Assembly: GCA_964020975.1 (NCBI GenBank)
Contig: CAXHWN010002137.1
Span: forward strand, 2,100,601-2,164,600
DNA from: Hermodice carunculata
Lineage: Eukaryota > Annelida > Polychaeta > Eunicida > Amphinomidae
DNA length: 64,000 nucleotides
Direction: 5' to 3'
Shown here: in pieces, positions 22,101 through 34,189 of the stretch
Layout: each line of letters opens with the position of its first letter
Numbering within the stretch: the first letter of the stretch is position 1
The notes under the pieces: model-generated
The model's input: the letters and a program-made list of their open reading frames with translations, nothing else
Told to the model about the DNA's origin: nothing
The model's database searches: none
Position numbers and translations under genes: made by a program

Positions 22101-25100
22101 ATGACTTGTAATATGCAAAGAGTTAGCACAATGTTTTGATATACGTTACTTCAGAGTCACAGTGTTAATAAGCGTGAACTGGAGCTGTATCCAGATATAT
22201 ATATAGACATCTACGATTATTATATTAAGCAATGTAGTGCAACACAGTAGTCCTAACAGTGTGCCACAAAAACTAATTGTATAGGCACCATAGTAATTAT
22301 AATTAGTATATTTGAAATTTTTTTTTAATAAGTTAGGTTTTCTATTTGAATAACGTTTTATCTGAGTTTTGATAAAAGTACAGTGCCTCTCGTGTACTGG
22401 TATCGGCTTATGCCTGCCACTGAAGAATATGCAAAGAGTTAACATTACCATGATTAAGTGTACAGTTCTGTGTCAAAGATGTTCATGTAAGGATACCTGC
22501 TGAAGTGAGTATCCCACCGGTGGGTTAAGTTCTGGAACCTCTGACCCCATTTTGAATGTACACTTCCTTAACTATTGTATCATGCTATGTTAATGATTAT
22601 TCTTGGTAGATGTTAGACGCCTATTTGACAACACGCTCATCTCAATTTCTGTGGGAAATTGCTCTGTAACTTAAATATATAGACATGAAACAGAAATCGT
22701 AAAAATCTTTCTTACTGATAAGGATAAATTAGCTTTGTATTTCCTGTACTATGCACTGTGCTCAACATGGATATGTATAAAGTAACTCTGGTGATGACTT
22801 GAACCTTTATAGTTTGTATATTCTATTATAAAAATATACTGGCGAGCTTGAATACACGACTTAAGTACACTGCCTTGCTATTCTGTAAAGAAAGCAAGCA
22901 TTATGAAATTAATTCTGGACATATGCCCTATGCCTAGATATGATTTACGCATTAGGTGACCAGCTGGAGGGGTTAACTGCCTAATTAGGCCTACCCCTGT
23001 CACCAGATCTATTTGGGTGAGGTGTACGGTAATGACAAACATTGAATGAGTTTTAAGAATCCTTGTGGGATTCGTTCAAACTGAAGATTGGGGACGGATG
23101 TAAAGAATGTACACTCTTTGTATTTTTCTTTCAATCTTGATTCTGTTTTAGTTTGCAATAGTTCATTTTTAATTCAAAGTCTCGACAGCGCCTAAAGGGT
23201 TAAGGAGTGGAGACGTATAACATCCTTGCTGACCATGTTTATTCTGGCTTCTTGGTATATGATTAATTTAGATGCTGAGTAACGAAAAGTCATTGTACAT
23301 GCATGTTTGGACATCTGGCTCATTAAGTCATTAAGAACACATTAAGGTATTTTCTCAACTGTGTGGACTGGCAGTAAAAGCAGTCAGTGTTATGATAAAC
23401 CATTCGTTAAGGTATCATTATAAACAAGGGTCCTGAAGGTGTGTACCATAAATGTTTTGGTACACTAATTACCATCCTATTTAAAGTTAACTGTAAATAC
23501 ATGGGAAGCAAACTCCAGACTTTGTGGCACTCTGAGCCGTTATGATAATACAGCACAAAGAACCTAATTGCTTTTGGGCTGTCCGAGGCTTTGATGTATA
23601 ATTAATGATATTTATGGGCACCGTTTCTTGGAAATGCCATCATGGCCAAAAGGAGAACTGGATTGTAAGATATATACTGAACCCCAATGAAAAGTATCCA
23701 CATAAAAAAATTAACACATTAATTTTGTAAGTTACTAAGTACTGTGTGTGCATATATGCATGGTTTGGAGCCTACATCAGGGTCATTCAGGACAACTTTT
23801 TAACTTTTGCTGGGTTGTTACATAATGCATGTGACTTTTGTGCACCGAATATGGCTTCTGACCACCACTCCTATTGGATGGCTAAAATGACCTGATGTTT
23901 TCAGTGGCTTTAAAAAGGGATGTTCAGCCAAGAAAAAAGCCAGTGGTCTCAGGTGTGTTGAGGCGATCATGCCGCGTCTGAGCCAAGGTCAAAGACACCA
24001 TGCTTTGGGGCTTGCAGAGGGTGGAGTCCCAATCACTCAAATCGCACAAAGAATGGGGTGTACTCGGCGCACCATCCAACGACTAATTGAACGGCAACAA
24101 GAAACTGGATCCGTAGATGATCGGCCTAGGCCTGGCCGAGAAAGAGTGACAACACCTGGCCAAGACCGTCACATCCGGCTGATGCACCTGCGAGACCGTT
24201 TCCGTACAGCAGCCCAAACAGCCCGTGAGACTCAAGGGGTGAATCACCGTCCTGTCAGTAGTTCTACTGTGGAGAGGCGACTGAGGAGCAGTGGCCTAAC
24301 AGCCAGAAGACCTTACAGGGGTAACCTGCTGACCCAACCCAGAAGAGAAAGACGACTGCAGTGGTGTAGAGCACACTCCAGGTGGACTCGCCAGCAGTGG
24401 AATACCGTCCTTTTTACTGACGAGTCCCGTTTTTGTGTCAGCAGAGCAGATGGCAGAGAACGTGTGTGGCGCCGGACTGGGGAGAGATATGCAGATGCCT
24501 GTGTCCGTCAGGCAGATCGATGGGGTGGACCCTCTGTCATGGTGTGGGCAGGCATCAGCAACCGCTACCGGACACCCCTAGTGGTCATTCAAGGGATCCT
24601 CAATGCTAGGCGGTACATTGATGAGGTGCTGGAGCCGCACATGGTCCCATTTATGGAGCAGCATCAAGATCTGGCGATCTTTCAGCAGGACAATGCACGT
24701 GCACACTCTGCAAGATTAACAATGAACTTTCTCAATGAGAACAACATCAATGTCATGGAATGGCCAGCGTTCTCACCCGATCTGAGCCCTATTGAACATT
24801 TGTGGGATCAGTTAGGCCAAGGTATTCAACGGAGGACACCTAGGCCTACTACCGGAAACCAGCTGATCCAAGCTCTGCAGGAAGAATGGAATAATGTTCC
24901 CCAACACAGAATTCAAACCCTGGTCAGCAGTATGCGCCGCAGATGTATAGCATGTGTTGATGCTCGAGGTGGCCACATCCCATATTGAACAGAAAAATTT
25001 GTGTGACTTTCAATTAGGGCAGTTAATGACATTTTTTGCCTGTAAGTGACGTTAATGTCGGTAGAGCGTGACATTATTTTTACGCCAGAAAAGTGAATGC

Positions 25101-26980
25101 TTTGTTAAGTTCTAAGCACGTCTAGGTATGAAATGTTTCAAGTATAAACAATAAAATACTTCAAAATTGGCATGTGGATACTTTTCATTGGGGTTCAGTA
25201 TATGTTGGGCACTGCGAAAATAAACAGCTTTTACCATCTAGCCAACCTCTCGTGTGGACGCTTTTATTTAATCCAGCAGAACAGCGATCTTCTGAGCGTT
25301 TACATTGCGCACAAACAAGCCATGGTGATTATCACCATTCGCAAGTGAAAACTGAGAGACCAGTTTTTACAACGTGTAAACATAAATATTGTAAACAAAT
25401 AAAATCCGACACAGCGCACTATAACAAAGCTGTCCATCCCGAGTGTCAGTGTAGCGTGGACTCATCCACTTTGACAGCGTCACATCACAAGCGTCAAACA
25501 TAATACACTACTTATACAGTTCCCACAGTACAGCTGGCAGCCATGAACGCAGACCTGAGCGCTTACTGCAAACTGTAGGTGGAACTGTGAGAATTTGTGA
25601 GAAAGTTGTTTTGTGATCAGGGTGTCGTGTAAACAGAATGTTGATTGTTGACTCAGGTTTGGTCTCTGATCTGTTTGCAGGGAAGACGGCCATTGCAGTC
25701 TTCGGGGGGCACCGCTTGTATAAAAACAGACCCCTGGAGAGGGTGATTGCGGCGCCTGTCACCCCACAAGGCCTCGGGGGTCAATTTGAAAAGGTGGCCC
25801 AGATACCCAGGGTGCCACACCCGAGGTGTTACACTGCAGTGGTCAGATATAAGGATGAGGTGTGGCTAATTGGAGGCGAGGACGCAGGTAAGTGCCGTGG
25901 CCTGTGATTGACATCAAAGATACCTATGACAATCACACAGAGAGAAACATCAGTACACACACGTGTAATATAATACTACTACTGTGTGGTATGTATGTGT
26001 ATTGATGTGTTAATGTGTGTATTGTGGTCCAACTATTGATGTCAATCAAACACAACAGAAAGTTGTTGACTCCTGACAGTAAACTGTTTGTCACAGTCGA
26101 CTGTTGACCAAATGAAAGACTTCATTCACTGATTCAGTCAACAGTTAACTTGACAGTAATTTGTGGAATCAGTGATCAATTCATCGCTCATAAAAAACTT
26201 TGTTGACGTTAACTGGTGTCACTTCTGTCATCGTTCATAAAATACAACTTTGTAATGTTACCTCGTGTCACATTATGTCCGCGTTCCTACTTGACGAGTC
26301 TCTCTCTGTTTATAGGTGACAATACACTGTCAGGATGTGACGTACTGGACCTTGTCAACTGGCGGTGGAGGACAGGGCCCCACATGAGGGCACCAAGGTT
26401 GGAACACACGGCGACAGTGGTGGCCGGGGAGGTGATAACCGTGGGCGGTAGGAATGAGAACGAACCCCTCTCATCCACAGAGACTCTGGGAGCAGAGAAC
26501 AACTGGCGGCCGGGACCCGACCTGCCCGAGGAGAGGTATGGACACGCTGCGTGTGAGTTTGAGGGCCGGGTCTATATAAGCGGAGGGGGGGATGATGCAG
26601 GTACAATTACAATTCTTTCATCTGTGATGTCCTGGACGCCGGGGGAGACCAGCTGGCGACAGGAGCCGTCACTAACAACAGGCCGTATGTATCACACGAT
26701 GGTCACCACAGGAGGCGGCCTCCTGGTGTGTGGTGGCTTGGAGTCCAGCATGGAGCAATATCACTCCCAGTCCGGGGCCGGGAGCAAACTGACCACCAGG
26801 ATACCAGAGAAAAAGGCTTTCTCATCCGCCGTGGTGCACAGTGGAGTGTTGTATCTTGTTGGTGGCCAGTTCTCTCCCACCGTGTTGCGATACGATGGCG
26901 TCTGGCACGAAGACCAGGAGTTGCCGTGGGAGATATCAGACACAGAGGCCTGCCTCATCGAGCTCCCCATCACCCGGTGA
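16841..26980 (+). CDS. Kelch-repeat protein, 311 aa, six-bladed propeller
   Basis: Coding exons 16841-16845, 25520-25578, 25681-25887 and 26316-26980 total 936 nt (312 codons with stop), with matching phases (2, 1, 1). Exon 1 contributes only ATGAG before donor GTAAAG. The predicted protein starts MSSHSTAGSHERRPERLLQ and carries six double-glycine blade signatures: AIAVFGG, DEVWLIGG, GEVITVGG, GRVYISGG, GGLLVCGG and GVLYLVGG, most followed by a Trp and a P-x-x-R/H turn. No BTB or BACK domain is seen, so it would be a stand-alone propeller, presumably a protein-binding scaffold; partner unknown. Intron 1 (8674 bp) holds a whole LTR element. The last two exons are sure. Exon 2 has a weak donor (GTGGAA), and exon 1 rests on phase and context. 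Confidence 0.65.
16846..18360 (+). other. Left part of Kelch intron 1
   Basis: Non-coding, with scattered TAGGCCT motifs. At about 17736-17960 it carries a copy of a dispersed repeat also found at 43694-43912 (shared text includes TTTACCATA, CAAGGTAAATT and GCAAGGCCTG). Confidence 0.5.
18361..19105 (+). repeat. 5' LTR of the fossil element
   Basis: 745 bp, TGTAAAGAAT...AGTTTTTACA. It contains an AATAAA-type signal about 150 bp from its end (GCGAAAATAAACAG). A poly-A tract of about 27 bases lies shortly downstream in the interior (19158-19184). Confidence 0.85.
23675..25200 (+). mobile_element. Tc1-type transposon, apparently intact
   Basis: 1526 bp with perfect 29-bp terminal inverted repeats (23675-23703 and 25172-25200, beginning TACTGAACCCCAATGAAAAG), flanked by TA target duplications (23673-23674, 25201-25202). 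Because the 5' LTR preserves the empty site (GATATATGTTGGG), the boundaries are exact up to the TA ambiguity. It carries a single uninterrupted transposase gene. Confidence 0.95.
23969..24988 (+). CDS. Tc1/mariner transposase, DD34E, full length
   Basis: 339 residues, the usual Tc1 length, from MPRLSQGQRHHALGL to GGHIPY. The N-terminal half has two helix-turn-helix units of the paired type (about 1-50 and 75-115) with a GRPR-like hook (RPRPGRERV, 52-60). The catalytic triad is visible: Asp151 in LFTDESRF, Asp241 in FQQDNARAHSA and Glu276 in SPDLSPIEHLW, with 34 residues between the last two. No stop or frameshift interrupts it and no key residue is lost, so it could encode active enzyme. It would bind the 29-bp ends and move the element by cut-and-paste into TA. 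Confidence 0.95.
   Translation: MPRLSQGQRHHALGLAEGGVPITQIAQRMGCTRRTIQRLIERQQETGSVDDRPRPGRERVTTPGQDRHIRLMHLRDRFRTAAQTARETQGVNHRPVSSSTVERRLRSSGLTARRPYRGNLLTQPRRERRLQWCRAHSRWTRQQWNTVLFTDESRFCVSRADGRERVWRRTGERYADACVRQADRWGGPSVMVWAGISNRYRTPLVVIQGILNARRYIDEVLEPHMVPFMEQHQDLAIFQQDNARAHSARLTMNFLNENNINVMEWPAFSPDLSPIEHLWDQLGQGIQRRTPRPTTGNQLIQALQEEWNNVPQHRIQTLVSSMRRRCIACVDARGGHIPY
25681..26980 (+). CDS. Core Kelch exons 3 and 4
   Basis: Exon 3 (25681-25887) follows acceptor CTGTTTGCAG, reads KTAIAVFGGHRLYKNRPL through CYTAVVRYKDEVWLIGGED, and ends at GTAAGT. Exon 4 (26316-26980) follows CTGTTTATAG and carries four further Kelch repeats, ending SDTEACLIELPITR and TGA. The TGA overlaps a donor-like CG/GTGAGA, so an alternative 3' exon cannot be excluded, but I see none downstream. 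Intron 3 (25888-26315) is plain AT-rich sequence. Confidence 0.85.
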
Positions 26981-27602
26981 GACATCACCCGAGAACAAGT
27001 AAGTGATGACTACTACAACTATAACACTTCACCCCATTAACCCTTCCATGCATTTTGTGCCATTGTTTTGTGTACAGATACTTTGTTTACTGTTTGGTTT
27101 GTTTACGAAAAGTAATTGAAGTTCGACCTGTTCCCAGGTGTGCAGCTCAGGGAAACCAACATGACACATGGGAGCTGCTGCTTTATATACCGAGGTGTAA
27201 ACAATCCACGTTGCTAGCGTGGTCAGACTGATGTCACACGTCAATCATTGTTGGGTGTGCTGATTAGCGATTGGTCCACCCGTCAAGTGACGTTGGTGAG
27301 AAGAAGTAACTTGCACGTGCTCTAGTGTGACGTTCCATGCATGGAGAGTATTCGTTCCATGCCTAGGGCACAGCCGCAAGGCAGTCCTGGTGCCACTGGG
27401 CAGTGGGGAAAAGCCACTTTGTAGGCCTAGCGCTAGTCGAGCACTAAATAAGAAAATACCATTTTTGTGTATAAATTGGCGTCATCGTCAATACCGCATA
27501 GTGCAGAAGGTCCAGGTCAGAAAATTCTCACTTTCAGTGATCTTATTTCTTGAAAACAGCCATGTAAATTTCAACCAGCTTTCATACAAGTGTGTGTGTG
27601 TC
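26981..27602. other. 3' flank of the Kelch gene
   Basis: No clear AATAAA is visible in the first few hundred bases after the stop. Short frames on both strands are not recognised. Confidence 0.4.
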
Positions 27603-28499
<897 letters not shown>

Positions 28500-31400
28500 T
28501 TATATCTTTGTATTTGTCATTAGAGATCTCCATTTATACATTCCATGTATTGTAAGCTGCAAATTTTTAATTTTCAGGTAAACAATGTACCCAATGACAG
28601 TATAAATTTAGGGGTTTGGGATTAATTTGTCAGTATTCTGACCATATCTATTTACCTTGTGACTACCAGTGTCACTTTAACTGCATAGTTTCAACTTGAA
28701 ATATGGGGTTTCAGTTGCCAATGCCATATTTCTGCACAGCATGCCAAATTTATTTGTTAAAGGTGGATAATCAGCATTTTCACTCTCCTTTTTATTTTAT
28801 TTGTTTATTTTGTTGCAATCAACCATAGTATTTCCTAGCAGTATGTTCATTATAGCAATATATTTGGTTAAAAGGAGGTATTTAATTATATTTATGATGA
28901 TAATAGATGGTGTAAAAGACCAAGGTGACCTACACTTTTTTCCGAAAGAAATGGCGTTTAGCGATCTTTCCATATTAAACTAGCATTGTTTTCTGATTTT
29001 ACCATGATACCTATAGATATAGGCAGGCAATTATTACAGTGAGTTTCAGGGTATGGCACACCCCCGATTACAACGAAACTGGTCAGAGTATGGAATTAAC
29101 CCTCTAAGTTAGAAAAAACAGTGTGTGTGTGAGGGGCATGCCCCCCTCCCCCCTCCCCGGGAAATTTTGAAATCAAGCCTGCAAAATGGTGCTTTCTGGT
29201 GGGTTCTGGAGCACTCTGCAGGTTAAAAAGTGAAGTATAACATTTGGATTTTTGTTCTGAGGTGATAAACCATTTTCCCTTGATCTACATATCCAAGTTT
29301 AATGTAAGTACTGTATCAAAGAAGTTAATTCAATAACTTGTAAAGCTTACACAAGTTAAGTTACAAAGTTTCCTGGTGCCTCACAGTTTTTTAATCTGGT
29401 GTAAAATTTGGCAGGCACATAATCTTGAAACTTTCAGATCAAGATTAAAAAATGAAGGAACATTCAATTTCAAATTATGTAAGTATCAATATAATTGATT
29501 GTATTAAGTACTATGTACATAATTTAGGCAATTTTGTTTCTTATCACTTTTGAGCAGTAATTTTGAATCGGTGAATGAAAGCCAGATTTTATGCCTAACC
29601 AGTCTTCTGCCATGCATGTGGTACCAGCAATCGCATGTATTGGTTCTTCCTGGATATTAAAGAAGAAACCCAACTGCAGGTATCGCCCGTGAAGTGGGAG
29701 TTGGGCTCAGCGTGTTTCGAACAGATACCAGGCTGGCACAATGACAGGCAATCTAACGAACACTGCAGACTGTCTGCTCACCATTCATTTACAGAGTGAA
29801 ATGGTAGGTATTATGTAGAATATCATTATGTCACTCTGTAAATGAATGATAAGCACTAATTGTTTTACGAACAGGTTTGTAAAACAATTCAAAAGTGTTT
29901 GGACTCAGACATAAATATAAAGAAAGAAAAGACAACACACCTTCTTACTTTTTTTTTTTTTTTCATTTTTTGCACATCAAAACAGGACTTGCCAGGCAAT
30001 GCAAACACCACTGATCAAGGCCTTCACAACTGTGGTACTAGGTAGTGCACTGGAGTTCAGTTAAATTTGTTTTAAATTTACAGTCTGCATTTAAGGGTAT
30101 CAGGACATGTGGCGTTTTGTCTCTCACCAAATTACAATGCTGCAGACTGTGCAGAGTATATTTGATTTTTTTTTTTTTTCATTTTCTTCAAAGTTCTGCT
30201 CAATATCTGAGCACTCAGTCTCTGAGTCTTAATCATTTTCCACATCCTGGAGTAACACATCATCACTATCCACCCCCACATGTGACAAATCTATATTCTT
30301 CCTCCACAATCTCCTGACAGTCTTTGTCCACCTGACAAACATCTTGATGCATTCTTTTTTTCTTCCTAAGGAAATCAGGTCACCTCTGCCTGCCACTTGG
30401 TGTTACCTGCAATAATAAATGATCTGATGCTTGTAAACCAATTTTACAGTTGATATGATCTTTCCTCTGCAAATTGCCAAAACATAATTCATAAGGCTGA
30501 CCAACTACCTATAACCTAAATTGACCAAATCTTCCTTTATTTGATGAATCCTATTTTAAGTTTTTTAAAAAAAAAAGGGGGGGGGTCACTCTCTGCAAAT
30601 GAAAGCTGAGTTTTATTCTAATATGAATATCTGGAATTTTTGGACACGCGTATTGGCATTATGTCATGTTTTCCAAACTCATTCTGTAACACGTTCTCTG
30701 ATTGGAGGTCCTAAATGTACTGCGTCAGTCGACCAATGGGGATTTGCTATAGTACAAGGCAAGGCTGTCGCATGCCAAATTGGATTTGTAAACAAATCGC
30801 ACATTCAACGATGTTGACTTGGGTAAAAATAAATGATTATTGCATGGTTAGTGAAATTTGGCAGCGTTATCTGAATTTTTTCTGATAGACAACAGGTCTA
30901 TGGCAAACAACATTATCATTAACTGATCAATTATTTCTACATAGATTCGGACCTTGGGTCTACCACTAATTTCGCACACCGGAAAAATTACACCATTTAG
31001 TGTTGGACTATTTACAAATGGATAGCTATCACCCCATGATTGACATATAGAATGCACAGCATATCACACAGTTGATATGTTGTGCTTGTGTAATGACAGG
31101 GCAATTTCAAACAACATTGGGTCATTGTCATGTTACGATATGTGACAGAAATGATTAGAATCATTCTGGACTTATTTGTGAACAGGACAGTCAGATGTCA
31201 TAAAAAATGATTGGATATCAACCTCACAAGTCCGACGTCACATTTATTTGCAGTTTTGCTTGTTTTCAATTTGAAAGACTTCTAATCATAGTGAATGACA
31301 CATATATTAAAAATTAAATTTTCTCTGTTGGCAGTTTCTTGGTTGCTGGTAACAGATCTTGTCTTGTCTGCAAACAAAGTGCAGCATTCGCTCACATTCT

Positions 31401-31593
31401 GATCATTGAATGCCTGATAAGTTAAAGTGGATTTCAGTGGTATGATAATTCCATGGGAAAATAAATGCTGAATCACAACGTAAACAATAAATGGTGAATA
31501 AATTACAGAATGACTAGATAGGCATCATTTCTTTGTAAATTGTGAATATGAAAAATGGGCTGGAACTGGTCTAGTGGTTTATGGACTTTGTTT

Positions 31594-31654
<61 letters not shown>

Positions 31655-32640
31655 CATTGTAAATTGAAATTTTCTGACAGCAATTCCCTGATTGCTGATG
31701 TGCCATACATAGAAATATTATTTTACAATTTGGCTCTTTGTACATGTCCTTGTAGTTCCTAAATAATATACCATACTGATCCTTCAATTCAAAAAAAGTT
31801 TTATACTCTGGGTTTTGATTAATTGTTATTATATTCGCAGCCATTCAGCATTTTATTGGTAAAAAGTTTGGGAACTTCAGTAAGGGAAAAAAGTATATTG
31901 AATATAGTCTACACAATTTTCTCTATTGATCCTTGGTTGTGGAGTGTAAAATTTTACAGACCCACAAAAACTAATATTTCTCTCTTTTGTTTTTTATTTG
32001 TTGCAGGTAGCAGCTCTGCTTTCAGTTTCAAGTGGAAATGTGCAAGATAACTCCAGTGACGAATGATATGTGACATTCATATTAGTTGTGGTGCTGCTTT
32101 GGCCCCATCATTAAGCAAGGAAGTACCTGTATGAACAGATTCCTGTGTCAAACAAGGCAAAATATGTTCTGGCCAACTAGCAACCTGGATGAAATCACCA
32201 GCTTACAAATTATTGATAGCCATGTTCATCCCACACAAACACTGAACTTCATATGAGGTGGCATTCTCATAGTACGTTTGTTTTTGTTATTTTAGTCCCA
32301 CAAATGTTAGTGATATTGTTGCAAAGTGAAAATCTTTTACCTTGCGTGCAAGACAACTGCTATATTTAATATTTAAGTTTTGAGAATAATGCAAGTGAAT
32401 ATATGTATATTCTTTGAAATGAAAATGCGTAATTTTTGACAAATTCTGCACTGATAATTTCACAAGAATTCGAATTTATGAGTTAGTTCGGATTTATTTA
32501 CAATTAGAACCCAGGACACATTGAGAAGATATTGTGTCTACAGCTTATTTCATATTGTGCACATTATTTTAAGATTCATTTCTGGATACTTCAAAAATTG
32601 TTGTGCATTGATGCAACATGAGGCATAGGTTACCTCATTA
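28500..32640. other. Long non-coding stretch
   Basis: About 4.1 kb without recognisable genes. It contains an inverted repeat with arms of about 25 bp (29776-29800 and 29828-29855, core CATTCATTTACAGAGTGA), a (TA)n tract at 31595-31650, several poly-T runs and short unassigned frames such as 30599-30817. It may include intron or untranslated sequence of an unseen gene. Confidence 0.45.
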
Positions 32641-33971
32641 GATTTTATGGTCAGCATGACCTATTTATAGGTCACTGACCTATGGATTCTTGCATGGGAA
32701 TATGTACAATTTGGGGTCACCAAAGGGTCAAAAATGAAGTTGCAAGTGGGCTTGTGATTTTCAGTCCGATAAAAAATACATTTTGTTTGTGCATCCAGAA
32801 AATATTTATTTTAGGGCTTAATTCCTATAACTTGACATATTGACATTTGTGTTAGCTGATACTCCTTCCCACATGCTCAAGTATTGCAATTTTAGCTCCA
32901 ATTGGTTAATATAGCTATTAAAGACCATGTTCATTTCTAGAATGTTATGCCGTATATGTGACCGTGACTTATTTTTGTCGGGTCATCTTGTCTGTAAAGT
33001 TGAAAGACATGATTTTGTAATGGCAGGGTGTAGCTTGGATATCAATGGCACAGAGAATTGAGGCTCCAGATCAAAATTGCACTTGATTATATTCTACATA
33101 AAACTGTACTTGGTGACCTACTTTTTGGTTCACTGTGACCAAACAATTATGGAGTTTGACCATTGCCCAAATGTACTGTTTTTCTTCAGCAACTTGAAAA
33201 GTTATTGGATGAGAAGAAACAGACCATGTATGGAAAGCTGGATGTGGGGCACATGTTTTGAACAGTAACAGGTTTTTAATCTGCATTGAAGGTTAAGGTC
33301 AAATTGCCAGGCCAGTTTGAATGTATGGGTCATCTCGTGACTGCTCTGCACCCTGCAATTTCTTAGGTAGACCCATATAACCTTTGGAATTTATACTGAG
33401 TATGAAAGTCTTTGTGGACATCCATGTAGGTGGCACCGCCTATAGTATTATGTAATATACAGGTCAAAATGTGAAAATTTTGTGACTGCGATACCATCAA
33501 CAGCTTTCAAGTTAGCCCAATGTAAAGTCCTTTCAGGACTTACAAGGTGTATGAAGGTCCCTTACAGTATTGGTGGCGCCACCTACAATATTATGCAAGA
33601 TAGGAGTCAAAATGTGAATATCTTCTGAACGCTCTAGATAGCATCTTTAATTTTTGGCAGATTTTCACAAAATGTACTGAGATTGCGGGAAAGGTCAGCG
33701 TCTAAGTTGCTGGTGATACTAGTGGTGCCACCTATAATTAAGTGAGCCAAAATGTGTTTTAAGATATAAAATTTCATATCTGAAAAAGAAATTGGATTAG
33801 ACTTGCCAAATTTATAGGATATATATATAGACCATGTCCAGTGGTTGAATTTTGTGTAAAATCAGTGACGTTGACCTATTTTTGTGAGGTCACCTTGTCT
33901 GTAAAATTGAAAGAGGTGATTTTGTTGTGGCAGATCTATGCCAGCAAAGCACCAGGCCCATGTGCCTCTTG
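32640..33971 (+). repeat. Degenerate tandem array ending in CTTG, Helitron-like
   Basis: Units of about 145-150 bp with the landmark GGTGGCGCCACCTAYAATATTA, then GGTCAAAATGTGAA, recur near 33430, 33567 and 33720. A longer segment (TTTTTGTCGGGTCATCTTG, then TCTGTAAAGTTGAAAG) is repeated at 32967 and 33870. The block ends AGGC-CCATGT-GCCT followed by CTTG (33968-33971) and TTT, the same hairpin-plus-CTTG ending as the neighbouring family, though the stem is only 4 bp. The 5' end is uncertain. Confidence 0.55.
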
Positions 33972-34189
33972 TTTTACATATTTTTCATCAATGATAATAT
34001 ACTTTTGCTCAGTAGAGGTGTCCACAAAATAGGCTAGAAACGCAAACTAAAGATTATAAGTCCAACAAAGTATAATTTTGAAAAGTGCATGTACATGAAG
34101 TGGAGGATTGTGTTTTGTCATTGTCATTTGTATCACTTGTCTTGTGTTTGTACAGCCATTACACAAATTGAACGTACAATTTTCCAATT

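Larger units (their letters stand above)
18361..25371 (+). mobile_element. LTR retroelement fossil with an envelope-like remnant, young
   Basis: Two 745-bp LTRs bound the element (18361-19105; 23099-25371 with a Tc1 element inside). Both begin TGTAAA and end TTTACA, and they differ at only about three positions, roughly 99.6% identity, so the insertion is recent. A 4-bp duplication ACGT flanks it (18357-18360, 25372-25375). A primer-binding-site-like TGGCGAGC follows the 5' LTR, and a purine-rich tract precedes the 3' LTR. The 4.0 kb interior has no recognisable gag or pol. One reading frame (20358-20870) looks like the end of an envelope-type protein: N-glycosylation sites, one long hydrophobic segment and a Ser/Pro-rich tail. 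It is a broken, non-autonomous copy lying in intron 1 of the Kelch gene in the same orientation. Confidence 0.8.
23099..25371 (+). repeat. 3' LTR of the fossil element, split by Tc1
   Basis: LTR sequence 23099-23674 continues at 25203-25371. Removing the Tc1 insertion and its TA duplication gives 745 bp, the same length as the 5' LTR. Confidence 0.9.

Noticed and set aside
26728-27006. Alternative frame over the Kelch exon
   Set aside because: A shadow of the Kelch coding frame.
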